DNA of 64,000 nucleotides, from NCBI RefSeq assembly GCF_000517105.1, contig NZ_KI912153.1, positions 45,459-109,458 on the forward strand, written 5' to 3'. Below, one piece after another: positions 56,136 to 64,000 of this stretch; within the stretch, counting starts at the first letter, position 1; each line of letters starts with the position of its first letter. The position numbers were made by a program, and so were the translations under genes. Below the pieces are notes generated by a model. The model searched no databases. It was not told where the DNA came from and was given only the letters and a program-made list of their open reading frames with translations. Origin of the DNA: Fischerella sp. PCC 9605. GTDB lineage: Bacteria > Cyanobacteriota > Cyanobacteriia > Cyanobacteriales > Nostocaceae.

Positions 56136-57218
56136 TTACTGAGCCGCAATTTTTTCACTAACTGTTGATTGCACCCTTTGAGCAAGGTCATTTGATATTG
56201 GTATATATCCAAGTTGTGAAGCGTATTTGTCACCTTCAGTCAGCGCCCAGTTAATAAAGTTTTTGAGAGTAGTTGCTTTGGCAGGATTATCGTACTGGTT
56301 ATATAGCAGGAGCCAAGTGAGACCCACAATTGGATAAGCTTGCTGTCCTGGAGGATCTGGAATTTCCAGGGCAAAGTTTTGTGGAATTGTCTGTCCTTCC
56401 AAGGCTCTAGCAGCAGATTCTGGTGATGGATCTACAAATTGACCAGCCTGATTTTCCAGAGTTGCCATATTCAAGTTATTTTCTCTGGCATAGGCATACT
56501 CAACGTAGCCGATCGCTCCCTGAGTTTGCTGAATTTGGGCTGTTATCCCTTCATTGCCTTTAGCACCGATACCTGTAGGCCAGCTGATTGATTTACCAAC
56601 ACCTGCTTTCCAGTTAGGACATGCCTTACTAATGTGATTGGTAAAGAGGAAGGTAGTACCGCTACCATCAGAACGATGAACAAACCTGATGGGAGTATTG
56701 GGTAGGTTAACGTTGGGGTTTTGTTTAGCAATCAGCGGATTGTCCCATGTTTTGATATCACCTTGGACAATGCCACAATAGGCTTGGCGTGAAAGCCTTA
56801 AATTTTTGACATTTCCTTCTAGATTGTAAGCAAAGACAACAGCACCACCCGTTAACGGTACTTGAATCGGTTCAGCATTATATTTCGTCCGAAACTTTTG
56901 GCGTTCTTGTTCTGTTAGAGGTGCATCGGTAGCACCAAAATCTACAGTTCCTTCTAGATACTGATTAACACCAGCACCACTACCTATTGACTGGTAGTTA
57001 ATTCTGATATTGGGGTTTTGTTGGTTGTAAGCATTGAACCAAGTTTGATACAAGGGAGCAGGAAAGGATGCTCCAGCACCACTAAGAGAGACTTGGTTGC
57101 CTGGAGTCTGTGGTTGGCAAGATAATAAACCTGTAGTAAGTGCTACTCCAGTTACTGTGAGAATCCAATGAGGAGTTTTAGTATGATTAGATATGATGTT
57201 GCGGAATTTTTGTAACAT
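56136..57218 (-). CDS. pstS: Phosphate ABC transporter substrate-binding protein
   Basis: This 360-residue protein has a lipoprotein-type N-terminus with LLSC near residue 33. SGAGASFPAPLYQTWFNAYN, INYQSIGSGAGVNQYLEG, DFGATDAPLTEQE and FVHRSDGSGTTFLFTNHIS are the phosphate-binding loops of PstS. It captures phosphate in the periplasm for PstABC, which is not present here, so it is an orphan copy. It follows the GH15 gene on the minus strand with a 49-bp gap. Confidence 0.94.
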   Translation of the reverse strand: MLQKFRNIISNHTKTPHWILTVTGVALTTGLLSCQPQTPGNQVSLSGAGASFPAPLYQTWFNAYNQQNPNIRINYQSIGSGAGVNQYLEGTVDFGATDAPLTEQERQKFRTKYNAEPIQVPLTGGAVVFAYNLEGNVKNLRLSRQAYCGIVQGDIKTWDNPLIAKQNPNVNLPNTPIRFVHRSDGSGTTFLFTNHISKACPNWKAGVGKSISWPTGIGAKGNEGITAQIQQTQGAIGYVEYAYARENNLNMATLENQAGQFVDPSPESAARALEGQTIPQNFALEIPDPPGQQAYPIVGLTWLLLYNQYDNPAKATTLKNFINWALTEGDKYASQLGYIPISNDLAQRVQSTVSEKIAAQ

Positions 57219-57267
57219 GATTGCACCGTGGTTTTATAGATTCCTAAGTGTGCAGAGAATTTTGTTA

Positions 57268-59664
57268 TTAACTAACTACGGCAATTTGATAGTTACGGTT
57301 TTCCCAGTTTTGAGAATTAGTCCAGAAGAAGGTAAAGTGAATTGGGGATTTTTGGTTAGGAGAAATAGCGATATCTACGAATTCAATATCAATTGCAGTT
57401 GTTGTTGAATCAGTGTTTTGTACCGTCTGCCAGTTATCATTAGACCAATGCAAGCGGAAGGGAGCTAATGCTTGAATTCGCAGCGTGTATCCCGCCTTCA
57501 AGGTGCAAATTTGACGGTTGAATTTCCAAATTTCTAGAAACTGAGTTGGTTTGGAATTCCCCAGATAACGATTTGCTACTTCTGGAATCCAATCAAATAC
57601 CTTGCCATCTCGAACAGAACGCAGTAATTTAATATACTCTGCGTGCGCCCATGCTAAAGGCATTGCTGAACCTGTAGGTTTACCAAAATACAAATGAGAG
57701 TTCCGATAGTCTGGTTCATCCCAGATTTGTTCTGGTAACAATCCCGTGTCTGAAGCAAAGGCTTCCATCGCCTGGATCAAAGGTTGCACATCATGCCCTG
57801 CGGTTAGCTCATAATGTCCTCTTTCTCCTGTCAATAAAGGCCAGGCTCGTCCTTTGCCGTAATGTAAGAAAGGGCCGCCATCTTCTTGTTGTCCATAACC
57901 GTCATGATTGTAACGATGCCAGCAGGAGCCAAAGGGAGTGTCTACCTTCAGCACTGCATCTACGACTTTGAGAGAATCGACAATCAGGGGATCGCAGGGA
58001 GTGCGGATACCGTAGCGCACCAATTCCAAAAAGCCTGCATCAACAATTTCTTTTGCTGGAAACTGCCACTCTTCTCCAGGAGGACGATTGGCAATAGCCA
58101 GCATTCCCTGATTTGGGTCTTCATTCGGGTGGGGATCGTGAATATCTACTGGATTAATCCGAATATAATGCCGTTTAATCTCAGGAATCAAAGTTCCTTC
58201 AGTTGTTACCGTCCAGGCTTCTAAGTGATTTTCCAGAAAATCGGCGTACTCTTCAATAAATTGAGCAGTACTCAGATTTCCTCGTTCACGGGCAAAGGTT
58301 GCAGCACAGATGAGAGCTGCAATAGTTGCGGCAAGAGTTGAAGGTGAATAGCCGCTAACTTCTTCCCACCGTTCTTGCTGGGTAGCGGGGCCGTAATTGA
58401 TTAAGTACTTAGTTGCCCGCATCACCATTGGGTAAGGGTCAAATTGGCGTAGGGCGTTATGCCGATAAAGCCGCCACGCCAGCATAATTGGGAAGGCTAC
58501 TTCGTCAAGCTGAATTCCTGTCCAGTAGGGTTCGCCATTTATCCAAAAGTTCTGAGCAAATCCACCATCTGGCTGTTGGCTGGCAGCTAGATAAATCAAT
58601 GCTTCTAAGGCAGTTGTCTTATGTCCGGCTGCAAGCAATGCTGTAACGCTATTTACCATGTCGCGAGGCCAGACCAGATGGTATCCTCCCTGTTGTTCAT
58701 CACCGTGGGCATCACCTCAAGGAATTGACAGCGAAGCAATCATTGCGCCGGGATAGATTTTGTCTTCGTGTGCTAGTAACAGGCTAAAGCTACTGTGATA
58801 AAGATTACCTCCATCACCTGATACTTGTTCTAGTGGTAGGCGGTCTTCACAGGCACTGTTCCACTGGTTGATGTAGCGGGCTTTTTGTTCTTTAAAAGGA
58901 ATATCCAAGGACAGCAAGAGGGTTGTCACTGCGTCGTGGAGGTGGCTAGCGAATGCCAGCCCTAACGTGAATTCCTGATAGGACATATCAATTTCCGCTG
59001 TTAGGGCAATATTCCCCCTTTGAGCTTCCTGAAACTCCCAGTCCATCTGGAAATTATCTGCTAAGTCTGTCCAACCGTCACTTTCACCAACATAGCCACA
59101 AGAGGTGCGTGTGAAGGGAACGGTTGCTGCCATTGCCAACCAGTTATTATCTTGTTGAGCGGTTAAGATTGTTACTCCTGCTACTTCTACCACTCTAGCG
59201 CTATCATTCCACCCGCCAATACCCAAGTGCGGCGCACACAGCGCGTAGAGTCGGAGTTTTGCTAATACCTGTGGATTAGCCGTAAGGCGCGTGTGTTGCA
59301 GAATGCATGAATCTCGTGGGTCAGTAATAATTTCCTTGGTAATGGTGTAGTGTCCTTCTGGATCGGAGTTGGTAATGCGGTATCCAAGAACGTGGGGGGC
59401 GATACGTTCAGTTTTGGTCTGGAGATGACGCTGTTCTTCATGGAAAAAGCTAGAGCCATCAGTAATCAAATATTGCAGATCCCGGATTTGGGGACGGTCA
59501 ATGGTAGGGTAGTAAACTTCATTGAGAATGCCATTAGAAAGGGTGAACCAAACGCGACTGGAGATGGCGTAAGCTGTTCCTACCCCATCTTTATTGCCAA
59601 CAGTCCAACGGGGTTCTTGTCCTGGTTGTCCAAAAGCTGTGCTTTGAGTTTGCTGTTGTGTCAT
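57268..59664 (-). pseudogene. GH15 glucoamylase with in-frame TGA
   Basis: One 798-codon frame is cut by a TGA at 58717-58719. The first part is the N-terminal beta-sandwich (RWTVGNKDGVGTAYAISSR, WFTLSNGILNEVYYPTID). The second is the (alpha/alpha)6 barrel (HLVWPRDMVNSVTALLAAG, GYSPSTLAATIAALICAA, then AHAEYIKLLRSVRDG). The stop falls in ASLSIP-stop-GDAHGDEQQGG, where the family has SIPWG, so TGG most likely became TGA. The enzyme would release glucose from alpha-glucans. Read-through or an assembly error would make it whole. Confidence 0.88.
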
Positions 59665-59719
59665 TTTTAATGCCTTTCTCTTCAGTTAGAACCTGCACCT
59701 GAACCCTTGCGGAAACCTG

Positions 59720-59857
59720 GACAAAATTGCCCAGCCTTGGCGGTGCGGGCGTTTGATCTCACAAACTGGGAGTTGATATGTATAAAAACGCCCGCACTGC
59801 CACCCCTTTTTCAGGATTGTTACTGGGAAGATATGTATAAGGCTGGGCAATTTTGTC
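59720..59857. repeat. 138-bp nested inverted repeat at the Nramp stop codon
   Basis: The outer arms 59720-59738 and 59839-59857 are a perfect 19 bp (GACAAAATTGCCCAGCCTT). The inner arms 59738-59754 and 59786-59802 pair over 17 bp with one mismatch (GCGGTGCGGGCGTTT). The architecture is the same as that of the element at 9979 (AT-rich outer, GC-rich inner arms). The right end falls on the first base of the transporter's stop codon. Confidence 0.82.
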
Positions 59858-61278
59858 TAATTGTTTTTGAACCCTATGACTCCAATAAGTTGCAACAGAT
59901 AGATAACTGCAAATACGGCGAAAAATATCCCCGCGATCGCAGTACCACCAAAAATTATCTTTGACGGTCGTAGTTCCTTTGGCAGCATCCGATGATTGAG
60001 GAAGAGGGTCAGTCCGGTGACAATGGGAATATGGGCAGCTTCAATTGCGCCTGCGGTTTGCAGCAAGCCGACAGGTTGACCGAAGAACAGATAAACAGCA
60101 ATTGGTAAAACTGCCAGTAACACAACAATATAAAAACGCTGCAAGAACTTCTCGTTAGTCCAGCGTCCCCGCACACCAAATCCTTGTAAAATAATTTGCG
60201 TACCATCAGCAAACATCCGCCCAAAACCATCTTCGACTGAAAGTACAGTGCTACAAAAGGTAATAAAAACAATCAAAACCATAAACCAAAAGCCAAACGG
60301 CCCCCAAAGGTCGCCCAGCAAAGTTCCTAGAGTTTCTGCTACCTGATTTTCTTGTGGCACAAGTCCCTGAGGACGCAGCAACTCGCTACCAAGAATCAGG
60401 AAAGACAACGCCGCCAACAGCGCACCAACTACAGCTAAGGTATTGGATATAGTCATCAGATTTATCCAGCCGCGTAGTTTCTTTTTTTCCTCCCGATTGA
60501 GTTGCTTGGGGTCTATCCTCTCTTGTCCCTTAACACTAGCAGCACCGTAACCTCTGGCTTCTACCCAGTATGAATACCACATCAGCCCGGCTGCTCCTGC
60601 GAGCATAAAACCCAACCAAGGTAGTATTTCTTCATACCGCACATTTTGGGGAATTTGCGGTACTAACCCGGCTGCCAGTTGGCGAAAGCTGGGAAAAACA
60701 AAAATAGCAGCTGTTACCACTGCAATTGTACGGGCAATCCCCACATAAGAAGAAATTTTTTCTAATACGTTGTATTGACCTAACAAAACAATTGCCGCCG
60801 TGACAACGATGATAATCACCGTCCACAATTGGACACCTCCCCCTGTTACCAAAATTAGTGCAGTCGCAGCCGCTCCTGCTAGTCCGGCTACAGTAGAAAT
60901 CGCTACCACTAATTGTGGTAGTAATATCAGCCAGATAGCCCAGTTTTTCGGGCCGGGAAGTTGCTTGAATCCTTCTAGGATGGTTGCGCCTGTGCAGACT
61001 GAAAAGCGACCCACCTCACCGTTAATAAACCATTTCAGGATCACAGCAGCAAGTAGCGCCCATAGCAGAGAGTAACCATAAAAAGCAGCAATGCGAGGTG
61101 TAAATAGTAACTCTCCTGAACCTGCAGCCGAAAGCATCCACAAAAAGCTTGGCCCGAGCCACTTTAAGTTTTCCCAACCGTGTGGTGACTCTGGTATATT
61201 TATCGTGTTTTGTTGGTGCTGTTGGCTAGATATTTGCACATTGGAATCGCGATCGCTTTTATTACTCATTTGGTGCAT
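59857..61278 (-). CDS. Nramp-family-like metal transporter
   Basis: This 473-residue protein has about 11 membrane helices. The N-terminal ENLKWLGPSFLWMLSAAGSG, ELLFTPRIAAFYGY, INGEVGRFSVCTGATI and later FCSTVLSVEDGFGRMFADG follow the Nramp order. The helix-1 DPGN motif of Mn/Fe transporters is replaced by AAGSGEL, so the substrate may differ (Mg, or no metal). The stop codon is embedded in the inverted repeat at 59720. Confidence 0.8.
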   Translation of the reverse strand: MHQMSNKSDRDSNVQISSQQHQQNTINIPESPHGWENLKWLGPSFLWMLSAAGSGELLFTPRIAAFYGYSLLWALLAAVILKWFINGEVGRFSVCTGATILEGFKQLPGPKNWAIWLILLPQLVVAISTVAGLAGAAATALILVTGGGVQLWTVIIIVVTAAIVLLGQYNVLEKISSYVGIARTIAVVTAAIFVFPSFRQLAAGLVPQIPQNVRYEEILPWLGFMLAGAAGLMWYSYWVEARGYGAASVKGQERIDPKQLNREEKKKLRGWINLMTISNTLAVVGALLAALSFLILGSELLRPQGLVPQENQVAETLGTLLGDLWGPFGFWFMVLIVFITFCSTVLSVEDGFGRMFADGTQIILQGFGVRGRWTNEKFLQRFYIVVLLAVLPIAVYLFFGQPVGLLQTAGAIEAAHIPIVTGLTLFLNHRMLPKELRPSKIIFGGTAIAGIFFAVFAVIYLLQLIGVIGFKNN

Positions 61279-61368
61279 TCCGTTGAGAACTATAGTGGCT
61301 GATGAGATTGCTCTGATATTGCACTAGTTGGGAATTCCACTTATGCTGTAGTGATTCTCAATCTGTCC

Positions 61369-61827
61369 TTATTGCACTACTTCGGTAGATTCAGCAACAA
61401 TCGCAGGTAATTTTTCTGAGAACGCTGGGATTGGACGAATTGCGTCTAAATTGTATTTTTTGGCTACCTCGTCTCTATCGAATCGACGCACAGTCCCTGT
61501 AACCTGAACGCGACTACCTACTTGAATATTTTCTGCTGGAGTCGAACTGACAACCAGCAAAAATTCATCACCAGCAAAATCTTTGTCATCCAAGGCAAAT
61601 GCATTTCTACTGAGCGCATTTTGAACTTCAGCAGTTACGGTTACAGTTTTGCCCAAAAATGTGCTGGAGTTATCAACAATGTTATCTATCGTCACCTCTT
61701 TTGGCTCTATTGCTGCACTTGGTTCTGAATTAGCCGTAACTGTTGGTTTAGGAGTACAACTAGAGAGGATAAGTACGGCTAGAAGCAGTAGAAAGATTGC
61801 TCCTTGATGTTGATTGTTTGTGTTCAT
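61369..61827 (-). CDS. Hypothetical lipoprotein with OB-like fold
   Basis: This 152-residue protein has a lipobox LSSC at residues 21-24 after a hydrophobic segment (AIFLLLLAVLIL). The body VTIDNIVDNSSTFLGKTVTV, TAEVQNALSRNAFALDD, VGSRVQVTGTVRRFDRDEVA resembles small OB-fold proteins. It is probably anchored in a membrane. AAGGAG precedes the ATG, 20 bp after the PRC-barrel gene, so the two form an operon. The function is unknown. Confidence 0.82.
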   Translation of the reverse strand: MNTNNQHQGAIFLLLLAVLILSSCTPKPTVTANSEPSAAIEPKEVTIDNIVDNSSTFLGKTVTVTAEVQNALSRNAFALDDKDFAGDEFLLVVSSTPAENIQVGSRVQVTGTVRRFDRDEVAKKYNLDAIRPIPAFSEKLPAIVAESTEVVQ

Positions 61828-61847
61828 GAATGTCGAACTCCTTCAGA

Positions 61848-62495
61848 TCAATCTCTTCTGGTGCGATTTCTACTTCTTGCCAATCGTTCAGAATAAGACC
61901 TAAGCGATGGATGATCCTTTTCATTAATTTCGTATAATGAAGGGTCATTTTCATATTTGTAAGTTTCTCGGTCAAAGGGAGGGTTAGCAGATTCAGGAAT
62001 ATGAATTGTTCTTTCGTCTGTGTGGGGAACTGATAAAGATGCGACTTGACCCAAAGCCATTGGCCCATAAGGTACGGTTGGTGGAACCGGATTACCTAAT
62101 GGATCGACAGTATAAATTGGGTCGCTAGCAGTAACACCAGAACGATAACCTGCTCGTACCCGTTCTTCATAGTCATCATCAATTCGTAGTTCTTCGCTAA
62201 ACTCAGGTAAACTCTCTACTTGTTCTTTAGTCAAACCTTTGGCATAAACTCGCTTTTGGGCAAAGTCTATTCGAGAACGACCGATTGGTAATAGAACTTG
62301 TTTGCCGAAAATCCATAAACCTAAATTAATGACAAGGTAGCGAAAGCTACCGTCATCTTCATCAACTAAAATGTCTTTGATAGTGGCAATTTTTTCATTA
62401 TTTATATCTGAATAAACACTGAAATCAATCAGGTTGTTATTGCCAAATATTTCAGTATAATTGGGATTGAAATCTTTTATTTTTAATAGTGCCAT
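61848..62495 (-). CDS. PRC-barrel domain protein
   Basis: There are 215 residues. The first 110 contain FSVYSDINNEKIATIKDILV, DEDDGSFRYLVINLGLW and FGKQVLLPIGRSRID, a PRC-barrel. The tail is rich in Pro, Asp and Arg and probably disordered. Cyanobacterial proteins of this type accumulate under osmotic and desiccation stress, by recollection of expression studies. It is first in a two-gene operon with the lipoprotein. Confidence 0.9.
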   Translation of the reverse strand: MALLKIKDFNPNYTEIFGNNNLIDFSVYSDINNEKIATIKDILVDEDDGSFRYLVINLGLWIFGKQVLLPIGRSRIDFAQKRVYAKGLTKEQVESLPEFSEELRIDDDYEERVRAGYRSGVTASDPIYTVDPLGNPVPPTVPYGPMALGQVASLSVPHTDERTIHIPESANPPFDRETYKYENDPSLYEINEKDHPSLRSYSERLARSRNRTRRD

Positions 62496-62736
62496 TGTGT
62501 ATTCCTTCTGTGTATTACTGAATTTAAAAATGAAAGGTGATTAATACAGTCAACTGTTGAACAATAAAACTCAAAATTTCATGAATCCACATAAATGCTT
62601 TTCTATCTAATTTTCGAGTTGGTTTTTACTAATTAAAGCTCTGCCAATCAGCAAATTAGTCTGCTAGTAACTTTTTGATAATATTGAAGACTGCACCTCC
62701 ACCACACTTGCCATATCAGAAACTTTTCGATATTCC

Positions 62737-63330
62737 TTACAAGTCTTCGTTTAGATCTGTTTGTAAACGTTCTTCAGCATGGGTTTCTCGGGCAATAACA
62801 GGCGAATTAATACTGTCGTTCACGTCAAACTCCTGCTTAAGTTGAGCAACCCAAGTTTTGATTCGTTCTTCAGTCAAATCAGATTGATTATCTTCATCCA
62901 GAGCAAGACCTACAAATTTACCATCGCGAATAGCTTTCGATTCATTAAATTCATATCCTTCAGTAGACCAATAGCCTATTGTTTCGCCTCCTTGTTCAGA
63001 AATTTTTTCCTCTAGAATACCTATCGCATCCTGGAAGGTATCTGGATAACCAACCTGGTCTCCTGCTCCAAAATAAGCAACTTTTTTACCACTAAAGTTA
63101 ATGTTATCTAGCTCATCGTAGAAATCTTCCCAATCACTTTGCAATTCACCAATATTCCATGTGGGACAACCAATGATGATATAACTATACTCATTAAAAT
63201 CACTCGGTTCCGATTTGGAAATGTCATTCAAATCCACAACGCTTTCCCCTCCAAATTCTTTCTGAATCATTTCCGCTTCGGTTTGAGTGTTACCTGTTTG
63301 AGTGCCAAAAAATAATCCAATTTTAGCCAT
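62737..63330 (-). CDS. Flavodoxin with extended C-terminus
   Basis: I start at ATG 63330 with GAGGA 7 nt upstream. FFGTQTGNTQTEAEMIQ is the FMN phosphate loop; GCPTWNIGELQSDWEDFY and YFGAGDQVGYPDTF hold the isoalloxazine. It is 197-198 residues, about 28 longer than usual, through an acidic tail (VIARETHAEERLQTDLN). Long-chain flavodoxins replace ferredoxin under iron limitation. It stands alone between the SDR and the PRC-barrel gene. Confidence 0.94.
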   Translation of the reverse strand: MAKIGLFFGTQTGNTQTEAEMIQKEFGGESVVDLNDISKSEPSDFNEYSYIIIGCPTWNIGELQSDWEDFYDELDNINFSGKKVAYFGAGDQVGYPDTFQDAIGILEEKISEQGGETIGYWSTEGYEFNESKAIRDGKFVGLALDEDNQSDLTEERIKTWVAQLKQEFDVNDSINSPVIARETHAEERLQTDLNEDL

Positions 63331-63387
63331 TGTTATTTCCTCTTTTTTTAGTTCTGGTTTAAGGAAAGCTACGTACATCAGACAACT

Positions 63388-63413
63388 GCTGCACTAGTTG
63401 TAATTAGTGCAGC
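63388..63413. terminator. Hairpin between the SDR and flavodoxin genes
   Basis: GCTGCACTA (63388-63396) pairs perfectly with TAGTGCAGC (63405-63413) over 8 nt. There is no T-run on either strand, so it is only a possible terminator of the SDR transcript or a regulator site before flavodoxin. Confidence 0.45.
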
Positions 63414-63471
63414 CGTACGGCGATCGCCCATGATGGCTAAATCACGAATCGGTGGAAAGTCACAATTCACA

Positions 63472-63880
63472 TTAAGCCCCTTGACCCATGTATTGCATCA
63501 GCCCTCCATCTACCACGAGGGTTGTGCCATGAATATACTTGGCATCACTGGAAGCTAGGAATACTGCGGCATGAGCGATTTCCTGTGGTTCCGCAGCTCG
63601 TTTGAGCGGAATTGACTGTACCTGCTGTTTCCAAACTTCTGGGTCATCCTTCGCTGACTGGTTAAAGGGGGTCAGCACCATTCCTGGAGCAATATTATTG
63701 ATATTAATCCCTTTCTCTGCCAGTTCTAAGGCAAGCGTTCTGGTCAAATTCCGCAAGCCTCCCTTGGCAACATCATAGTCAGCGGCTCCGGCTCTGGGAA
63801 TCTCCTGGTGGACACTGGTGATATTAATAATCACGCCCCGCTTATCCATGCCTTCTAGTCCCCGGTTATATCTTATTAAA
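63472..63880 (-). pseudogene. SDR (glucose-1-dehydrogenase-like) C-terminal part
   Basis: The frame can be read from about 63870: RYNRGLEGMDKRGVI, INITSVHQEIPRAGAADYDV, AKGGLRNLTRTLALEL, INNIAPGMVLTPFNQSA, then KYIHGTTLVVDGG. The Tyr-x-x-x-Lys set (YDVAK) is intact, but the N-terminal NAD-binding half is missing. The preceding sequence up to the window end is AT-rich and holds an AAC trinucleotide run (63888-63906). It is probably truncated by a rearrangement. Confidence 0.8.
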
Positions 63881-64000
63881 TTTTAAATAACAACAACAAC
63901 AACAGCGTAGCTGATATTAAGTTTTATCACTACGTTGTTTTTATGTACAAGAACAATAGTAATCTAAGTCTATAACGTAAATAGCGATATTAAGGGTAGG

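Noticed and set aside
58717..58719. UGA as selenocysteine or recoded Trp codon
   Set aside because: Other genes here end normally on TGA and no SECIS-like stem is evident; mutation or sequencing error is simpler.
63888..63906. AAC trinucleotide run as a functional microsatellite
   Set aside because: Only about six units, noncoding, next to a truncated gene; no sign of a role.

Overview
The window looks like the chromosome, or a large plasmid, of a filamentous or otherwise genome-rich cyanobacterium. HIP1 octamers (GCGATCGC) are dense throughout. Several families are typically cyanobacterial: DUF928, CHASE2 and CHAT clusters, DUF1206, PRC-barrel stress proteins and short hairpin repeats. Base composition is moderate, near 40-45% GC by eye. 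I cannot name the genus.

Layout. 1-8.2 kb: the tail of an ABC substrate-binding protein, a methyltransferase, a pile of fused gene fragments (AlkB, MFS, LeuRS, aldo/keto reductase), then an intact oxidoreductase and regulator block (AraC, SDR, quinone reductase, NmrA-like, LysR). 8.2-16.5 kb: a mobile or plasmid-like stretch with two rearranged copies of an unknown coding relic, a 168-bp nested-inverted-repeat insertion with a visible empty site, an orphan CRISPR array, a group II intron whose reverse transcriptase is deleted, small HTH regulators and a UPF0175/DUF3368 toxin-antitoxin pair. 16.5-35.5 kb: two large paralogous TpsA-type filamentous adhesins flank a CHASE2, DUF928 and CHAT-TPR trio, followed by a caspase-SUMF1 protein and, divergently, a small RHH-like protein, a broken Pepco-like gene and the first codons of a second caspase. 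35.5-45.2 kb: a mini-CRISPR, a TniQ-like fragment, an ORF-less group II intron, an aerolysin-family toxin, an integrase fragment, ISKra4 and IS1182 remnants and a MITE with a target-site duplication. 45.2-64 kb: a collapsed TamB gene, then mostly envelope, membrane and stress genes (DUF4336, site-2 protease, YdcF-like, DUF1206, DedA, PstS, GH15 glucoamylase, Nramp-like transporter, PRC-barrel, flavodoxin, SDR).

The most interesting functional unit is the adhesin/CHASE2/DUF928/CHAT/caspase block. It combines secreted beta-helix surface proteins, a membrane sensor whose N-terminus resembles conflict-system adaptor regions, and two caspase-fold peptidases. The two adhesins share an almost identical upstream region of about 280 bp and near-identical C-termini, so they look co-regulated and recently duplicated.

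A second strong theme is decay. More than 20 loci are truncated, frameshifted or interrupted by a stop. Several lesions are single bases in homopolymers, and at least two are Trp codons turned into stops. Either this region is eroding or the assembly carries uncorrected errors. Raw reads would decide, and many calls below depend on the answer.
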